Source: an uncultured Pelagibacteraceae bacterium (GTDB taxonomy: Bacteria; Pseudomonadota; Alphaproteobacteria; Pelagibacterales; Pelagibacteraceae). From it: a stretch of DNA of 64,000 nucleotides. The stretch covers positions 156,816 to 220,815 of the forward strand of contig CACDFI010000002.1 in NCBI GenBank assembly GCA_902551985.1, given 5' to 3'. The notes beneath the pieces were generated by a model. That model did not search any database, had not been told where the DNA came from, and was given only the letters and a program-made list of their open reading frames with translations. The position numbers and the translations under genes are program-made. Position 1 is the first letter of the stretch; each line of letters starts with the position of its first letter. This document shows, in pieces, positions 1-6,791 of this stretch.

Positions 1-188
1 AAACTGATGGTATATTAGGACCAACAGCAGTTATTACAGGTAGCCTACAAGCAAATGAAGTTTTGAAATCAATTTTAATTTTTGGGAAAAATTTAAGTTC
101 ACATATTTTAATTATAGATTTATTAAATCTTAAATTTAGAAAAGTGTTATTTAAAAAAAGAAAAGGATGTATATGCGAAAATATTTAG
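1..188 (+). CDS. ThiF/MoeB/HesA-family adenylyltransferase, C-terminal end only
   Basis: This is the 3' end of a gene that begins before the window; the frame starts at base 3 and ends at a TAG at 186-188. The visible 61 residues contain GILGPTAVITGSLQANEVLK, which resembles the region before the C-terminus of ThiF and MoeB (family pattern: P.i...GslQA.E.lK). The protein ends in a Cys-rich tail (GCICEN) like the zinc-binding end of these E1-like enzymes. Family members adenylate the C-terminal Gly of a ubiquitin-like sulfur carrier for thiamine or molybdopterin synthesis. Which carrier is served cannot be told from this fragment. The following SH3 gene overlaps its end. Confidence 0.7.
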   Translation, partial: TDGILGPTAVITGSLQANEVLKSILIFGKNLSSHILIIDLLNLKFRKVLFKKRKGCICENI

Positions 189-622
189 TACTCTCATTTC
201 TTATTCTTTTACCTTTTTCATCGACAGCTCAAGAAAATAATTATTTTCTCATGTTAAAAAATAAAAAAGTAAATGTAAGATATGGTCCAAGCCTGGATCA
301 TCCTGTTAAATATATTTATAGAAAAATTGATTTACCTGTGATGGTAATTGATAAAAAAGAAAATTTTAGAAGAATAATTGATCATAAAAAAAATAGTGGT
401 TGGATCCATATTTCTCAACTAAGACCTTCTCGCTCATTAATCACTACAAATGAAAAGATACTTTTTAAAAACTCAACAAAATACTCAAAGCCACTGGCCA
501 AATTAGATCAAGGACGTCTACTAAAAGTCATAAAATGTGAGGAAAAATGGTGTAACATTAAAACTGGTGACCACTCGGGTTGGATCACAAAAGATAATAA
601 AATTTGGGGTAAAGTTAATTAA
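173..622 (+). CDS. exported bacterial SH3-domain protein
   Basis: The protein has a signal peptide (residues 1-20, a basic start then a leucine-rich core ending near STAQ) followed by two SH3b-like repeats at roughly residues 28-80 and 85-149; the first carries the typical NVRYGPS turn. Such domains usually bind peptidoglycan peptides or other envelope ligands in the periplasm. An upstream in-frame ATG exists at 167, but AAAAGG lies directly against it, so the ATG at 173 is better spaced for ribosome binding. It overlaps the end of the ThiF-like gene, suggesting co-transcription. Its 3' end overlaps the convergent DUF3501 gene by 8 nt. The exact role is unknown. Confidence 0.75.
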   Translation: MRKYLVLSFLILLPFSSTAQENNYFLMLKNKKVNVRYGPSLDHPVKYIYRKIDLPVMVIDKKENFRRIIDHKKNSGWIHISQLRPSRSLITTNEKILFKNSTKYSKPLAKLDQGRLLKVIKCEEKWCNIKTGDHSGWITKDNKIWGKVN

Positions 623-1220
623 AGTCTGCTGAAAGAGCTTTAATATTATCTTCTGAAAATTTAGTTGTATGTGAATATTCCTTATGATCAATACCAACTT
701 CAATAATATTATTCTGATCTTTAAACTTAATTACCTGTTCATTTGAAAAATTGAAATGTAAAAATTGTACAGATGAAGCCTTTCCATCATCTGAAGTTCT
801 ATCTACATCCATCTCTGGGACAGCGTATATTTTTTCATCATCAATTTTTATGAAAATATTTTTTTCTACTCCACCTAATTTTCCAAGAAAATTTGCTCTA
901 ATTACTGGATTGTCTATTTCAAACATTAAAGTGGCAACCAATTCTTTTCCATTAGGTATTAGAGGATTATATGCAGCTAACTCATCAGCAATTTGTTCAT
1001 CACCACCTTTTTCGATATAAAGCATTTCCTGAATTTGGGCTATCATTGTTTCATAACACTCAAAATAAAATGTTGCATAGGGTCCTAGAAGAATTCTTCT
1101 ATTCTTTTTAAATTCAACTAATTCTTTTCTCATTTGCCTTCTAACTTTTGTATAAGCATCTAAAGGCAAAAGGTCTTCTTTTGTAATCATTTTTTGTTCT
1201 TTTGACATTCTATAATCCAT
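615..1220 (-). CDS. DUF3501 family protein
   Basis: This is a 201-residue soluble protein recognised as DUF3501 by its overall sequence (for example YxKVRxxMRKELVEFKKNRRI near the start, then a long acidic middle). There is no signal peptide or membrane segment. In proteobacteria DUF3501 genes repeatedly sit beside a rubrerythrin and a two-cluster Fe-S protein, exactly as here, so a role in the same redox or peroxide-handling unit is inferred; no activity is known to me. It starts inside the end of the Fe-S gene (11-nt overlap), so the two are probably translationally coupled. An internal ATG at codon 5 is an alternative start. Confidence 0.8.
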   Translation of the reverse strand: MDYRMSKEQKMITKEDLLPLDAYTKVRRQMRKELVEFKKNRRILLGPYATFYFECYETMIAQIQEMLYIEKGGDEQIADELAAYNPLIPNGKELVATLMFEIDNPVIRANFLGKLGGVEKNIFIKIDDEKIYAVPEMDVDRTSDDGKASSVQFLHFNFSNEQVIKFKDQNNIIEVGIDHKEYSHTTKFSEDNIKALSADFN

Positions 1221-2535
1221 AACTTTTTGAGACTATTTCAATTGGATGCACAGCTTCATCACTCACTATATTTGTATCTTCAGCAAGCTGCTTAATATGT
1301 TTTCCAGCCAATGGGCAGTCAGATGCCATATATTTATTATTTTTTCGTTTAACAGTACTTGCGGTAGTTTTGCCCACCTTGTTTGCAATATCATGAGTTC
1401 CTTTCATTATTCCAAAGGTTCCACCATGCCCCGCACATCTTTCAACAACATCTAATTTAATATTTGGAATTAGTCTTAGCATGTCCCTTGCTTTATTACC
1501 CATATTCTGAGCTCTTGCATGACAAGCATTATGAACAGTTACTCCACCATCAATTTCTTTTAGGCCATCAACCAAACCCTCTTTGTTGGCAATATCCATA
1601 ACATATTCGTCAATATCAAGAGTATTTTGAGAAAGTTTTTTGATTATTCCATCATTTGGCATTAACAAAGGCCATTCAAACTTCAACATTAACCCACAAC
1701 TAGCTGTTAAAGTTACAACTTTAAAGCCTTTATCAATATATTTATTTAATTCTCTTGAAACTAGTTGCGCTTGTTTTGTAACTTGATCTAAATCGGCTTG
1801 CTCTAAGTAAGGCATACCACAGCAACCCGCATAAGAATGCTCTACCTCTACATTATTATGGTGTAAGACTTTTAAAGCAGCCTCACCAGTTTTTTTCTTA
1901 TTGAAATTAACAAAGCATGTTGAGTAAATTACTACTTTTCTTTCCTGATTTTTCCTTAAAATATTTTTTTTAAATTTCTCAAAATACTTTGAAAATGTTT
2001 CTTTGTTGTACCTTGGTAAAATCACTCTTTTATCTATTCCAGTAAAAAATTCTAAAACTTTTCTAGCAAATTTATTTTTCACATCAGTAATCCAATTTAT
2101 TAAAAAGTTAAAAAATATTCCTATTTTTGAATTTCTATCGATCTTAGTTAATTGATTTGCAGTTTTTGATATATCGCCATTTTTTCTTTGTGCAGTCCTA
2201 TATCTCAGCATTAAATGAGGGAAATCTAAATCAAATTCATGAGGTGGTACATAGGGACATTTAGTCATGAAACACATATCACATAGAGTACAAGCATCAA
2301 CAACTGGTTTAAACTTATCACTTGAAAGATCTGATACTTCGCCACCTTCTGTTTCGTCTATAAAATCAAACAGCTTTGGAAAGCTATCACACAAATTAAA
2401 ACATCTTCTACATCCATGACATATATCGAAGACCCTTCTCATCTCCTGATCAATTTTCTCAGGGTTTATAAAATCTGGATCTCTAAATTTTAATGGATGT
2501 CTTGTAGGTGCTTGTGTACTACCTTCTTTGTTCAT
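1210..2535 (-). CDS. GlpC/HdrD-like (Fe-S)-binding oxidoreductase subunit
   Basis: This resembles the electron-transfer subunit of anaerobic glycerol-3-phosphate dehydrogenase (GlpC) and heterodisulfide reductase. Two ferredoxin-type motifs are visible, Cys 39/42/45/49 and Cys 82/85/88/93, expected to hold [4Fe-4S] clusters. They are followed by two cysteine-rich domains, the first with GCCGMPYL and the second in a variant form, CAGHGGTFG. No signal peptide is present. The reading frame is open back to 2580, but that stretch is an 11-bp stem-loop, so I place the start at the ATG at 2535, just after it. It lies between rubrerythrin and DUF3501 and probably passes electrons to or from rubrerythrin; that link is inference. 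Confidence 0.8.
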   Translation of the reverse strand: MNKEGSTQAPTRHPLKFRDPDFINPEKIDQEMRRVFDICHGCRRCFNLCDSFPKLFDFIDETEGGEVSDLSSDKFKPVVDACTLCDMCFMTKCPYVPPHEFDLDFPHLMLRYRTAQRKNGDISKTANQLTKIDRNSKIGIFFNFLINWITDVKNKFARKVLEFFTGIDKRVILPRYNKETFSKYFEKFKKNILRKNQERKVVIYSTCFVNFNKKKTGEAALKVLHHNNVEVEHSYAGCCGMPYLEQADLDQVTKQAQLVSRELNKYIDKGFKVVTLTASCGLMLKFEWPLLMPNDGIIKKLSQNTLDIDEYVMDIANKEGLVDGLKEIDGGVTVHNACHARAQNMGNKARDMLRLIPNIKLDVVERCAGHGGTFGIMKGTHDIANKVGKTTASTVKRKNNKYMASDCPLAGKHIKQLAEDTNIVSDEAVHPIEIVSKSYGL

Positions 2536-2552
2536 ATAATTAAATTGTAGTG

Positions 2553-2581
2553 TTTGTGGACGAGAGGGGTTCGCCCACAAA
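2553..2581 (-). other. stem-loop between rubrerythrin and Fe-S genes
   Basis: An 11-bp stem (2553-2563 with 2571-2581) encloses a 7-nt loop. One pair is A-C on the plus strand but becomes a G-U wobble in minus-strand RNA, which is the strand of the operon, so it fits an RNA structure. It begins 6 nt after the rubrerythrin stop codon and ends 17 nt before the preferred ATG of the Fe-S gene. No U-tract follows, so it is not an intrinsic terminator. It may stabilise the upstream rubrerythrin mRNA, mark a processing site, or reduce downstream expression. Confidence 0.6.
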
Positions 2582-2587
2582 TTTTGT

Positions 2588-3004
2588 TTAAGAAATGCTT
2601 TCTAAAGTTTTTTGAAACTTTCCAGCATGAGATTTTTCAGCTTTTGCTAAAGTCTCAAACCAGTCAGCTATTTCATCAAAACCTTCATCTCTAGCTGTTT
2701 TAGCCATTCCAGGGTACATATCTGTATACTCATGTGTTTCACCTTGGATTGCAGACTCTAGATTTGCTTTTGTTTCACCGATTGGCTTACCAGTTGCTGG
2801 ATCACCTACTTCTTCTAAATATTCTAGGTGGCCATGAGCATGTCCAGTTTCACCTTCAGCAGTTGATCTAAATACTGCTGCTACGTCGTTAAAGCCTTCA
2901 ACATCCGCCTTTTGAGCAAAATAAAGATATCTTCTATTTGCTTGGCTTTCTCCTGCAAATGCTTCTTTTAAATTTTCCTCTGTTTTACTACCTTTTAATG
3001 ACAT
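2588..3004 (-). CDS. rbr: rubrerythrin family diiron protein without rubredoxin domain
   Basis: A 138-residue four-helix ferritin-like protein. Candidate diiron ligands match rubrerythrin: Glu19 (AGESQA), Glu52 and His55 (GETGHAH), Glu89 and Glu92 (GETHEY), Glu123 and His126 (KAEKSH). Rubrerythrins reduce hydrogen peroxide in the cytoplasm. The usual C-terminal rubredoxin domain with its four cysteines is absent, as in sulerythrin-type proteins, so an outside electron donor is needed; the adjacent Fe-S protein is the obvious candidate. It is first in a minus-strand operon behind a good promoter at about 3040-3069, flanked by possible Irr boxes. The codon choices and the strong promoter suggest high expression. 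Confidence 0.9.
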   Translation of the reverse strand: MSLKGSKTEENLKEAFAGESQANRRYLYFAQKADVEGFNDVAAVFRSTAEGETGHAHGHLEYLEEVGDPATGKPIGETKANLESAIQGETHEYTDMYPGMAKTARDEGFDEIADWFETLAKAEKSHAGKFQKTLESIS

Positions 3005-3027
3005 GTTTACTCCTACTATTAATAATG

Positions 3028-3035
3028 ATTCTAAA
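3028..3035 (-). promoter_or_regulatory. TTTAGAAT box downstream of the rbr -10 element
   Basis: TTTAGAAT reads on the minus strand just past the -10 element, where a repressor would block transcription start. It resembles a half-site of the iron control element (TTTAGAA...TTCTAAA) bound by Irr in Rhizobiales. Binding here is inferred from similarity and from the neighbouring irr-like gene. Confidence 0.4.
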
Positions 3036-3039
3036 ATGG

Positions 3040-3069
3040 CTTATATATAGAGGAATTGTAATATGTCAA
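3040..3069 (-). promoter_or_regulatory. sigma70-type promoter of the rubrerythrin operon
   Basis: On the minus strand a perfect TTGACA (3069-3064) is followed after 16 nt by TATATA or after 18 nt by TATAAG (3045-3040). The rubrerythrin ATG is at 3004. It is one of the few consensus -35 elements visible in the window. Confidence 0.65.
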
Positions 3070-3072
3070 CAG

Positions 3073-3080
3073 TTTAGAAT
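3073..3080 (+). promoter_or_regulatory. TTTAGAAT box upstream of the rbr -35 element
   Basis: The same octamer lies in opposite orientation 3 nt upstream of the rbr -35, so the two copies bracket the promoter as widely spaced inverted half-sites. It is a candidate Irr/Fur-family operator. Confidence 0.4.
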
Positions 3081-3118
3081 AAATATAATGTATTATTTAA
3101 ACTATTGATATTAATGAA

Positions 3119-3547
3119 TTATTTTTGAGATTGATTATCACTCACAATTTTTGCGATAACTTCTACTGATTTTATTTTTTTTCCTGGGATTGTTTTTTTA
3201 ATATTAACTTCATCAACATCATGTTGATGAATATCAATTAATCTATTTTCTTCTAAGTCAAAGAAATGGTGGTGATGAGTTACATTTGTATCGTAATAAC
3301 TTTGAGAAGCATTTAGTGGGATCTCTTTTAAGTAGCCCTTCTTGATAAATGCATGAACAGTATTGTAAACTGTTGCCAGCGAAACCTTGATATTTGCTTG
3401 ATTTTCAATGATTTTTACTAATTCTTTTATTGTAAAATGAAAGGTTTGTTCGGCATCAAATAAGACTTCACAGATTTTTATTCTTTGTTTTGTGGGTCTA
3501 AGTCCTGATTTTCTTAATTTATCTATATATTGCTCAGCGTAAGCCAT
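3119..3547 (-). CDS. irr: Irr-like Fur-family transcriptional regulator
   Basis: A 142-residue Fur superfamily protein: winged-helix DNA-binding domain at residues 15-80 (recognition region VSLATVYNTVHAF) and a dimerisation/metal domain after it. The run HHHHFF at 91-96 matches the His-rich motif characteristic of Irr, the haem-responsive iron regulator of alphaproteobacteria. It is divergent from fabA-fabB-fabI, the same neighbourhood as irr in Rhizobiales, and lies upstream of the rubrerythrin operon. The C-terminal CxxC of zinc-type Fur proteins is absent. PerR is the alternative, since rubrerythrin is a common PerR target. A palindromic box lies 14 nt upstream of its start. Confidence 0.75.
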   Translation of the reverse strand: MAYAEQYIDKLRKSGLRPTKQRIKICEVLFDAEQTFHFTIKELVKIIENQANIKVSLATVYNTVHAFIKKGYLKEIPLNASQSYYDTNVTHHHHFFDLEENRLIDIHQHDVDEVNIKKTIPGKKIKSVEVIAKIVSDNQSQK

Positions 3548-3560
3548 TATTAATTATAAT

Positions 3561-3574
3561 TATTCTAAAGAATA
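3561..3574. promoter_or_regulatory. palindromic Irr-like box between irr and fabA
   Basis: TATTCTAAAGAATA is an inverted repeat (TATTC and GAATA around TAAA) containing the same TTCTAAA/TTTAGAA core found twice at the rbr promoter. It sits 14 nt upstream of the irr ATG and 7 nt before a TATAAT (3582-3587) that could serve fabA. Autoregulation of irr is the simplest reading. Confidence 0.45.
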
Positions 3575-3619
3575 TCTATATTATAATGTCAGTAAATCAA
3601 GTAATAAGATTAAAATTTT

Positions 3620-4123
3620 ATGAAAAAGAGTTTCTTTAATTACGATGAATTAATAAGTTGTGCAAATGGCAATCTTTTTGGCCCGGGAAATGCAAAATTA
3701 CCATCCCCACCGATGCTAATGTTTGATAGAATTACTGAAATTGATGAAAATAAGGGTGCTTTTGGCAAAGGATTGATGAAGGCTGAACTTGATATTAAAG
3801 ATGATTTATGGTTTTTTGATTGTCATTTTAAAGAGGATCCAGTTATGCCAGGATGCTTAGGTCTTGATGCAATGTGGCAGTTAGTTGGTTTTTACCTAGG
3901 TTGGCTTGGAAACCCAGGAAGAGGAAGAGCTTTAGGAGTAAGTACAGTAAAATTTACTGGAGAAGTTTTAAAGAATGTCAAAATGGCAACATATATAATT
4001 GATATGAAAAGAATATTAATTAAAGGTGAAACAACTGTTGGTTTAGCAAATGGAATTCTTCTGGCGGATGATAAAAAGATTTACTCAGCTGATGGTCTTA
4101 AAGTAGGATTGTTTAAAAAATGA
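3620..4123 (+). CDS. fabA: 3-hydroxydecanoyl-ACP dehydratase/isomerase FabA
   Basis: FabA dehydrates 3-hydroxyacyl-ACP and isomerises trans-2- to cis-3-decenoyl-ACP, the branch point of anaerobic unsaturated fatty-acid synthesis in the cytosol. The 167-residue length is normal. The catalytic pair is visible as His69 ([14 protein letters not shown]) and Asp83 (GLDAMWQ), the spacing of the E. coli enzyme. It is the first gene of fabA-fabB-fabI, overlapping fabB by 4 nt (ATGA). A TATAAT at 3582-3587 may be its -10. Confidence 0.97.
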   Translation: MKKSFFNYDELISCANGNLFGPGNAKLPSPPMLMFDRITEIDENKGAFGKGLMKAELDIKDDLWFFDCHFKEDPVMPGCLGLDAMWQLVGFYLGWLGNPGRGRALGVSTVKFTGEVLKNVKMATYIIDMKRILIKGETTVGLANGILLADDKKIYSADGLKVGLFKK

Positions 4124-5331
4124 GAAGAGTAGTAATTACTGGTTTAGGAATTGTTTCTTGTTTAGGCAATAATCAGGATGAAGTTCATCAATCTTTGTTA
4201 AATTCTAAATCAGGAATTTCTTTTTCTGAGGAATATAAAGAACATAATTTAAAAAGTCATATTCATGGAAAGCCAAATATAAAACTTGAAGATCATATAG
4301 ATAGAAAAACAATTAGATTTATGGGTTCAGGATCTGCTTATAATTACATTGCAATGAAAGAGGCAATTGAAGACTCTGGATTAGAAGATAGTGAAGTAAG
4401 TAATTTCAAAACAGGAATTGTAATGGGTTCTGGAGGACCCTCAATAGAAAATGTTATTTTAGCAGCAGATAAAACTAGAGCTAAAACTCCAAAATTAATG
4501 GGCCCATTTATTGTACCAAGAACAATGGCGAGTACAGCTTCAGCTACACTTGCTGTGCCTTTTAAAATTAAAGGTACGAATTATACAATGAGTTCAGCTT
4601 GTGCAACTAGTGGTCACTGCATTGGAAATTCTATGGAATTAATTCAAATGGGAAAACAAGATATTGTTTTTGCTGGTGGAAGTGAAGAAATTCATTGGGC
4701 AATGACTGCAATGTTTGATGCAATGACTGCGCTTTCATCAAAATATAATGATACCCCTGAAAAAGCTTCAAGGGCATATGATAAAACAAGAGATGGTTTT
4801 GTAATTGCAGGAGGTGCAGGGGTGCTTGTTCTCGAAGATTACGAACACGCAAAAGCGAGAGGAGCTAAAATATACGCAGAATTAACTGGTTATGGAGCAA
4901 CTTCAGATGGATACGATATGGTAGCTCCATCTGGTGAAGGAGCAGTAAGATGTATGCAAATGGCGATGGCAACGTCAAAAAATAAAATAGATTATATTAA
5001 TACTCATGGAACATCTACTCCAGTTGGAGATATTACAGAATTGAATGCAGTAAAAGATACTTTTGGAAATGAAATTCCTAAAATAAGTTCAACCAAATCT
5101 TTGTCAGGTCATCCATTAGGAGCGGCTTCCGTTCACGAAGCTATATATTGTTTAATTATGATGAAAAACAATTTTATTGCTGGATCAGCCAACATTAGTG
5201 AAATAGATGAAGAGGCTAAAAAATTTCCAATCGTTGCTAAAACAGAAACAGAGGCAACTTTAAATACAGTTATGTCTAATAGTTTTGGTTTTGGTGGAAC
5301 AAATGCAACTCTAATTTTTGAGAAAGTTTAA
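4120..5331 (+). CDS. fabB: 3-oxoacyl-ACP synthase I (FabB)
   Basis: This condensing enzyme elongates acyl-ACP with malonyl-ACP and is needed to extend the cis-unsaturated product of FabA. The Cys-His-His triad is present: Cys161 in [10 protein letters not shown], His296 in [11 protein letters not shown] and His331 in SLSGHPLGA. Glycine-rich ends typical of the thiolase fold are intact (GFGGTNAT near the C-terminus). At 403 residues it is full length. It starts within the fabA stop codon (ATGA) and is followed after 3 nt by fabI, so the three genes form one operon. Confidence 0.97.
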   Translation: MRRVVITGLGIVSCLGNNQDEVHQSLLNSKSGISFSEEYKEHNLKSHIHGKPNIKLEDHIDRKTIRFMGSGSAYNYIAMKEAIEDSGLEDSEVSNFKTGIVMGSGGPSIENVILAADKTRAKTPKLMGPFIVPRTMASTASATLAVPFKIKGTNYTMSSACATSGHCIGNSMELIQMGKQDIVFAGGSEEIHWAMTAMFDAMTALSSKYNDTPEKASRAYDKTRDGFVIAGGAGVLVLEDYEHAKARGAKIYAELTGYGATSDGYDMVAPSGEGAVRCMQMAMATSKNKIDYINTHGTSTPVGDITELNAVKDTFGNEIPKISSTKSLSGHPLGAASVHEAIYCLIMMKNNFIAGSANISEIDEEAKKFPIVAKTETEATLNTVMSNSFGFGGTNATLIFEKV

Positions 5332-5334
5332 TCA

Positions 5335-6120
5335 ATGTCTTTAATGAAGGGAAAAAAAGGACTGATAATGGGTGTTGCAAATGAAAGGTCTATTGCATGG
5401 GGCATTTCTCAAAAACTTGCAGAAGCAGGTGCAGAGTTAGCTTTCACATATCTTGGCGATGCACTTAAAAAAAGAGTGGTACCTTTAGCAGAAAAACTCA
5501 ATTCAAATGTTACATTTAGTTGTGATGTAGAAAAAAAAGAGGAAGTAGTAAAACTATTTGAAGATATTAAATCCCAATGGGGCGAGATAGACTTTGTTGT
5601 CCATGCAATCGCATTTTCAGACAAATCTGAATTATCTGGAGAATATTTAAATACAACTAGAGAAAATTTTCAAAGAAGTATGCTTATTTCATGTTTTTCT
5701 TTCACAGAAGTTGCAAGGGAAGCTTCCAAAGTTATGAAAGAGGGTGGTAGTATGATCACTCTAAGTTATGAAGCTAACAAAGCCATTCCAAACTATAATG
5801 TTATGGGTGTTTGCAAAGCTGCCTTAGAATCTAGTGTAAAATATTTAGCACGTGATCTAGGAGCTAAAGGAATAAGAGTTAATGCAATAAGCGCAGGTCC
5901 GATTAAAACTTTAGCAGCATCAGCGATTGGAGATGCAAAATTTTTGTATAAATGGAATGCAGACCATTCATTTTTAAAGAGAAATGTAGACAATTTAGAT
6001 GTTGGAAACTCTGCATTATATCTTTTAAGTGATATGGCGGGTGGAGTAACAGGTGAAATTCACTATGTAGACGCTGGCTATAACAAAGTGGGAATGCCAG
6101 ATCCTAAAAATATATCTTAA
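5335..6120 (+). CDS. fabI: enoyl-ACP reductase (NADH) FabI
   Basis: FabI performs the last reduction of each fatty-acid elongation cycle. It is a Rossmann-fold SDR enzyme: the dinucleotide region MGVANERSIAWGI is at residues 12-24 and the catalytic pair is Tyr154 and Lys161 (NYNVMGVCKA), with Tyr145 upstream, as in triclosan-sensitive FabI. It is full length at 261 residues. It is the third gene of the fab operon and may be co-transcribed with the small membrane protein and msrB that follow. Confidence 0.96.
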   Translation: MSLMKGKKGLIMGVANERSIAWGISQKLAEAGAELAFTYLGDALKKRVVPLAEKLNSNVTFSCDVEKKEEVVKLFEDIKSQWGEIDFVVHAIAFSDKSELSGEYLNTTRENFQRSMLISCFSFTEVAREASKVMKEGGSMITLSYEANKAIPNYNVMGVCKAALESSVKYLARDLGAKGIRVNAISAGPIKTLAASAIGDAKFLYKWNADHSFLKRNVDNLDVGNSALYLLSDMAGGVTGEIHYVDAGYNKVGMPDPKNIS

Positions 6121-6131
6121 ATTCAATTATT

Positions 6132-6284
6132 ATGCTTATATTAGTTTGGTTTGTAGTTTGTATAATATTTTTTATAGTACAACTAATTCTTGAAGGTTCT
6201 GGTCATGCATTAGAAGTTTTTGCCCTATTGACTGCAATAGCTTTGTTCTTAATAAATAAACTAGGAAAAAAAAAAGTTAAATAA
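6132..6284 (+). CDS. small hydrophobic protein (50 aa), hypothetical
   Basis: An ATG at 6132 opens a 50-codon frame ending in TAA at 6282-6284. The product has two hydrophobic stretches, residues 2-20 and 26-42, separated by a short EGSGH turn, and a basic tail (KLGKKKVK), so a two-pass inner-membrane hairpin with cytoplasmic C-terminus is predicted. It fills the fabI-msrB gap on the same strand (11 nt after fabI, 12 nt before msrB). I do not recognise a family. Support is the fit to the gap, the strand and the amphipathic layout; a comparative search would settle it. Confidence 0.5.
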   Translation: MLILVWFVVCIIFFIVQLILEGSGHALEVFALLTAIALFLINKLGKKKVK

Positions 6285-6296
6285 GATCAATTTATT

Positions 6297-6788
6297 GTGA
6301 GGAGAAATTTTTTAAAAATTGTAGCAACATCTTTATTGGGATTACTAGTCCATCCTTTAAACTCTTTAGCTAACAACCTAGTTGGATTCAAAAAAAAATT
6401 GAAAAAAGATGAAAGTGAATACAATATAATAAATCCTGATCTTACTGAGGAACAGAAAATAATAATGTTTGAGGAAGGTACTGAGCGTGCTGGTACAAGT
6501 GAATTAAATTATGAGAAAAGAAAAGGGTCATATCATTGTGCTAATTGTGGTGTGAAATTATTTGATTCCACTGCAAAATTTGACAGCGGAACAGGTTGGC
6601 CCTCATTTACTGAGGCACTACCAGGAGTATTTATAACAAAAGTTGATTATTCATTTGGCATGAAGAGAACTGAATATAGTTGTGCAAATTGTGGTGCACA
6701 TCACGGCCATGTTTTTAATGATGGACCGGATGGTGGCAAAAGATATTGTAGCAATGGTCTTTGCTTATTATTCGTGCCAGAAAGTTAA
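6297..6788 (+). CDS. msrB: exported peptide-methionine (R)-S-oxide reductase MsrB
   Basis: MsrB reduces the R-epimer of methionine sulfoxide in damaged proteins. Zinc cysteines are Cys81/84 (CANCG) and Cys129/132 (CANCGAHHGHVF). The catalytic cysteine is Cys151 in RYCSNGLC, with Cys156 nearby as a possible resolving residue. The N-terminus MRRNFLK followed by a hydrophobic stretch to about residue 26 looks like a twin-arginine signal, so the enzyme probably acts in the periplasm. The start is a GTG at 6297; no better ATG precedes the RR motif. It converges on pnp with a 3-nt gap. Confidence 0.9.
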   Translation: MRRNFLKIVATSLLGLLVHPLNSLANNLVGFKKKLKKDESEYNIINPDLTEEQKIIMFEEGTERAGTSELNYEKRKGSYHCANCGVKLFDSTAKFDSGTGWPSFTEALPGVFITKVDYSFGMKRTEYSCANCGAHHGHVFNDGPDGGKRYCSNGLCLLFVPES

Positions 6789-6791
6789 AAA

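Noticed and set aside
2536..2580. N-terminal extension of the Fe-S protein up to the ATG at 2580
   Set aside because: The extra 15 codons coincide with a stem-loop and lack homology; the ATG at 2535 is a better start.
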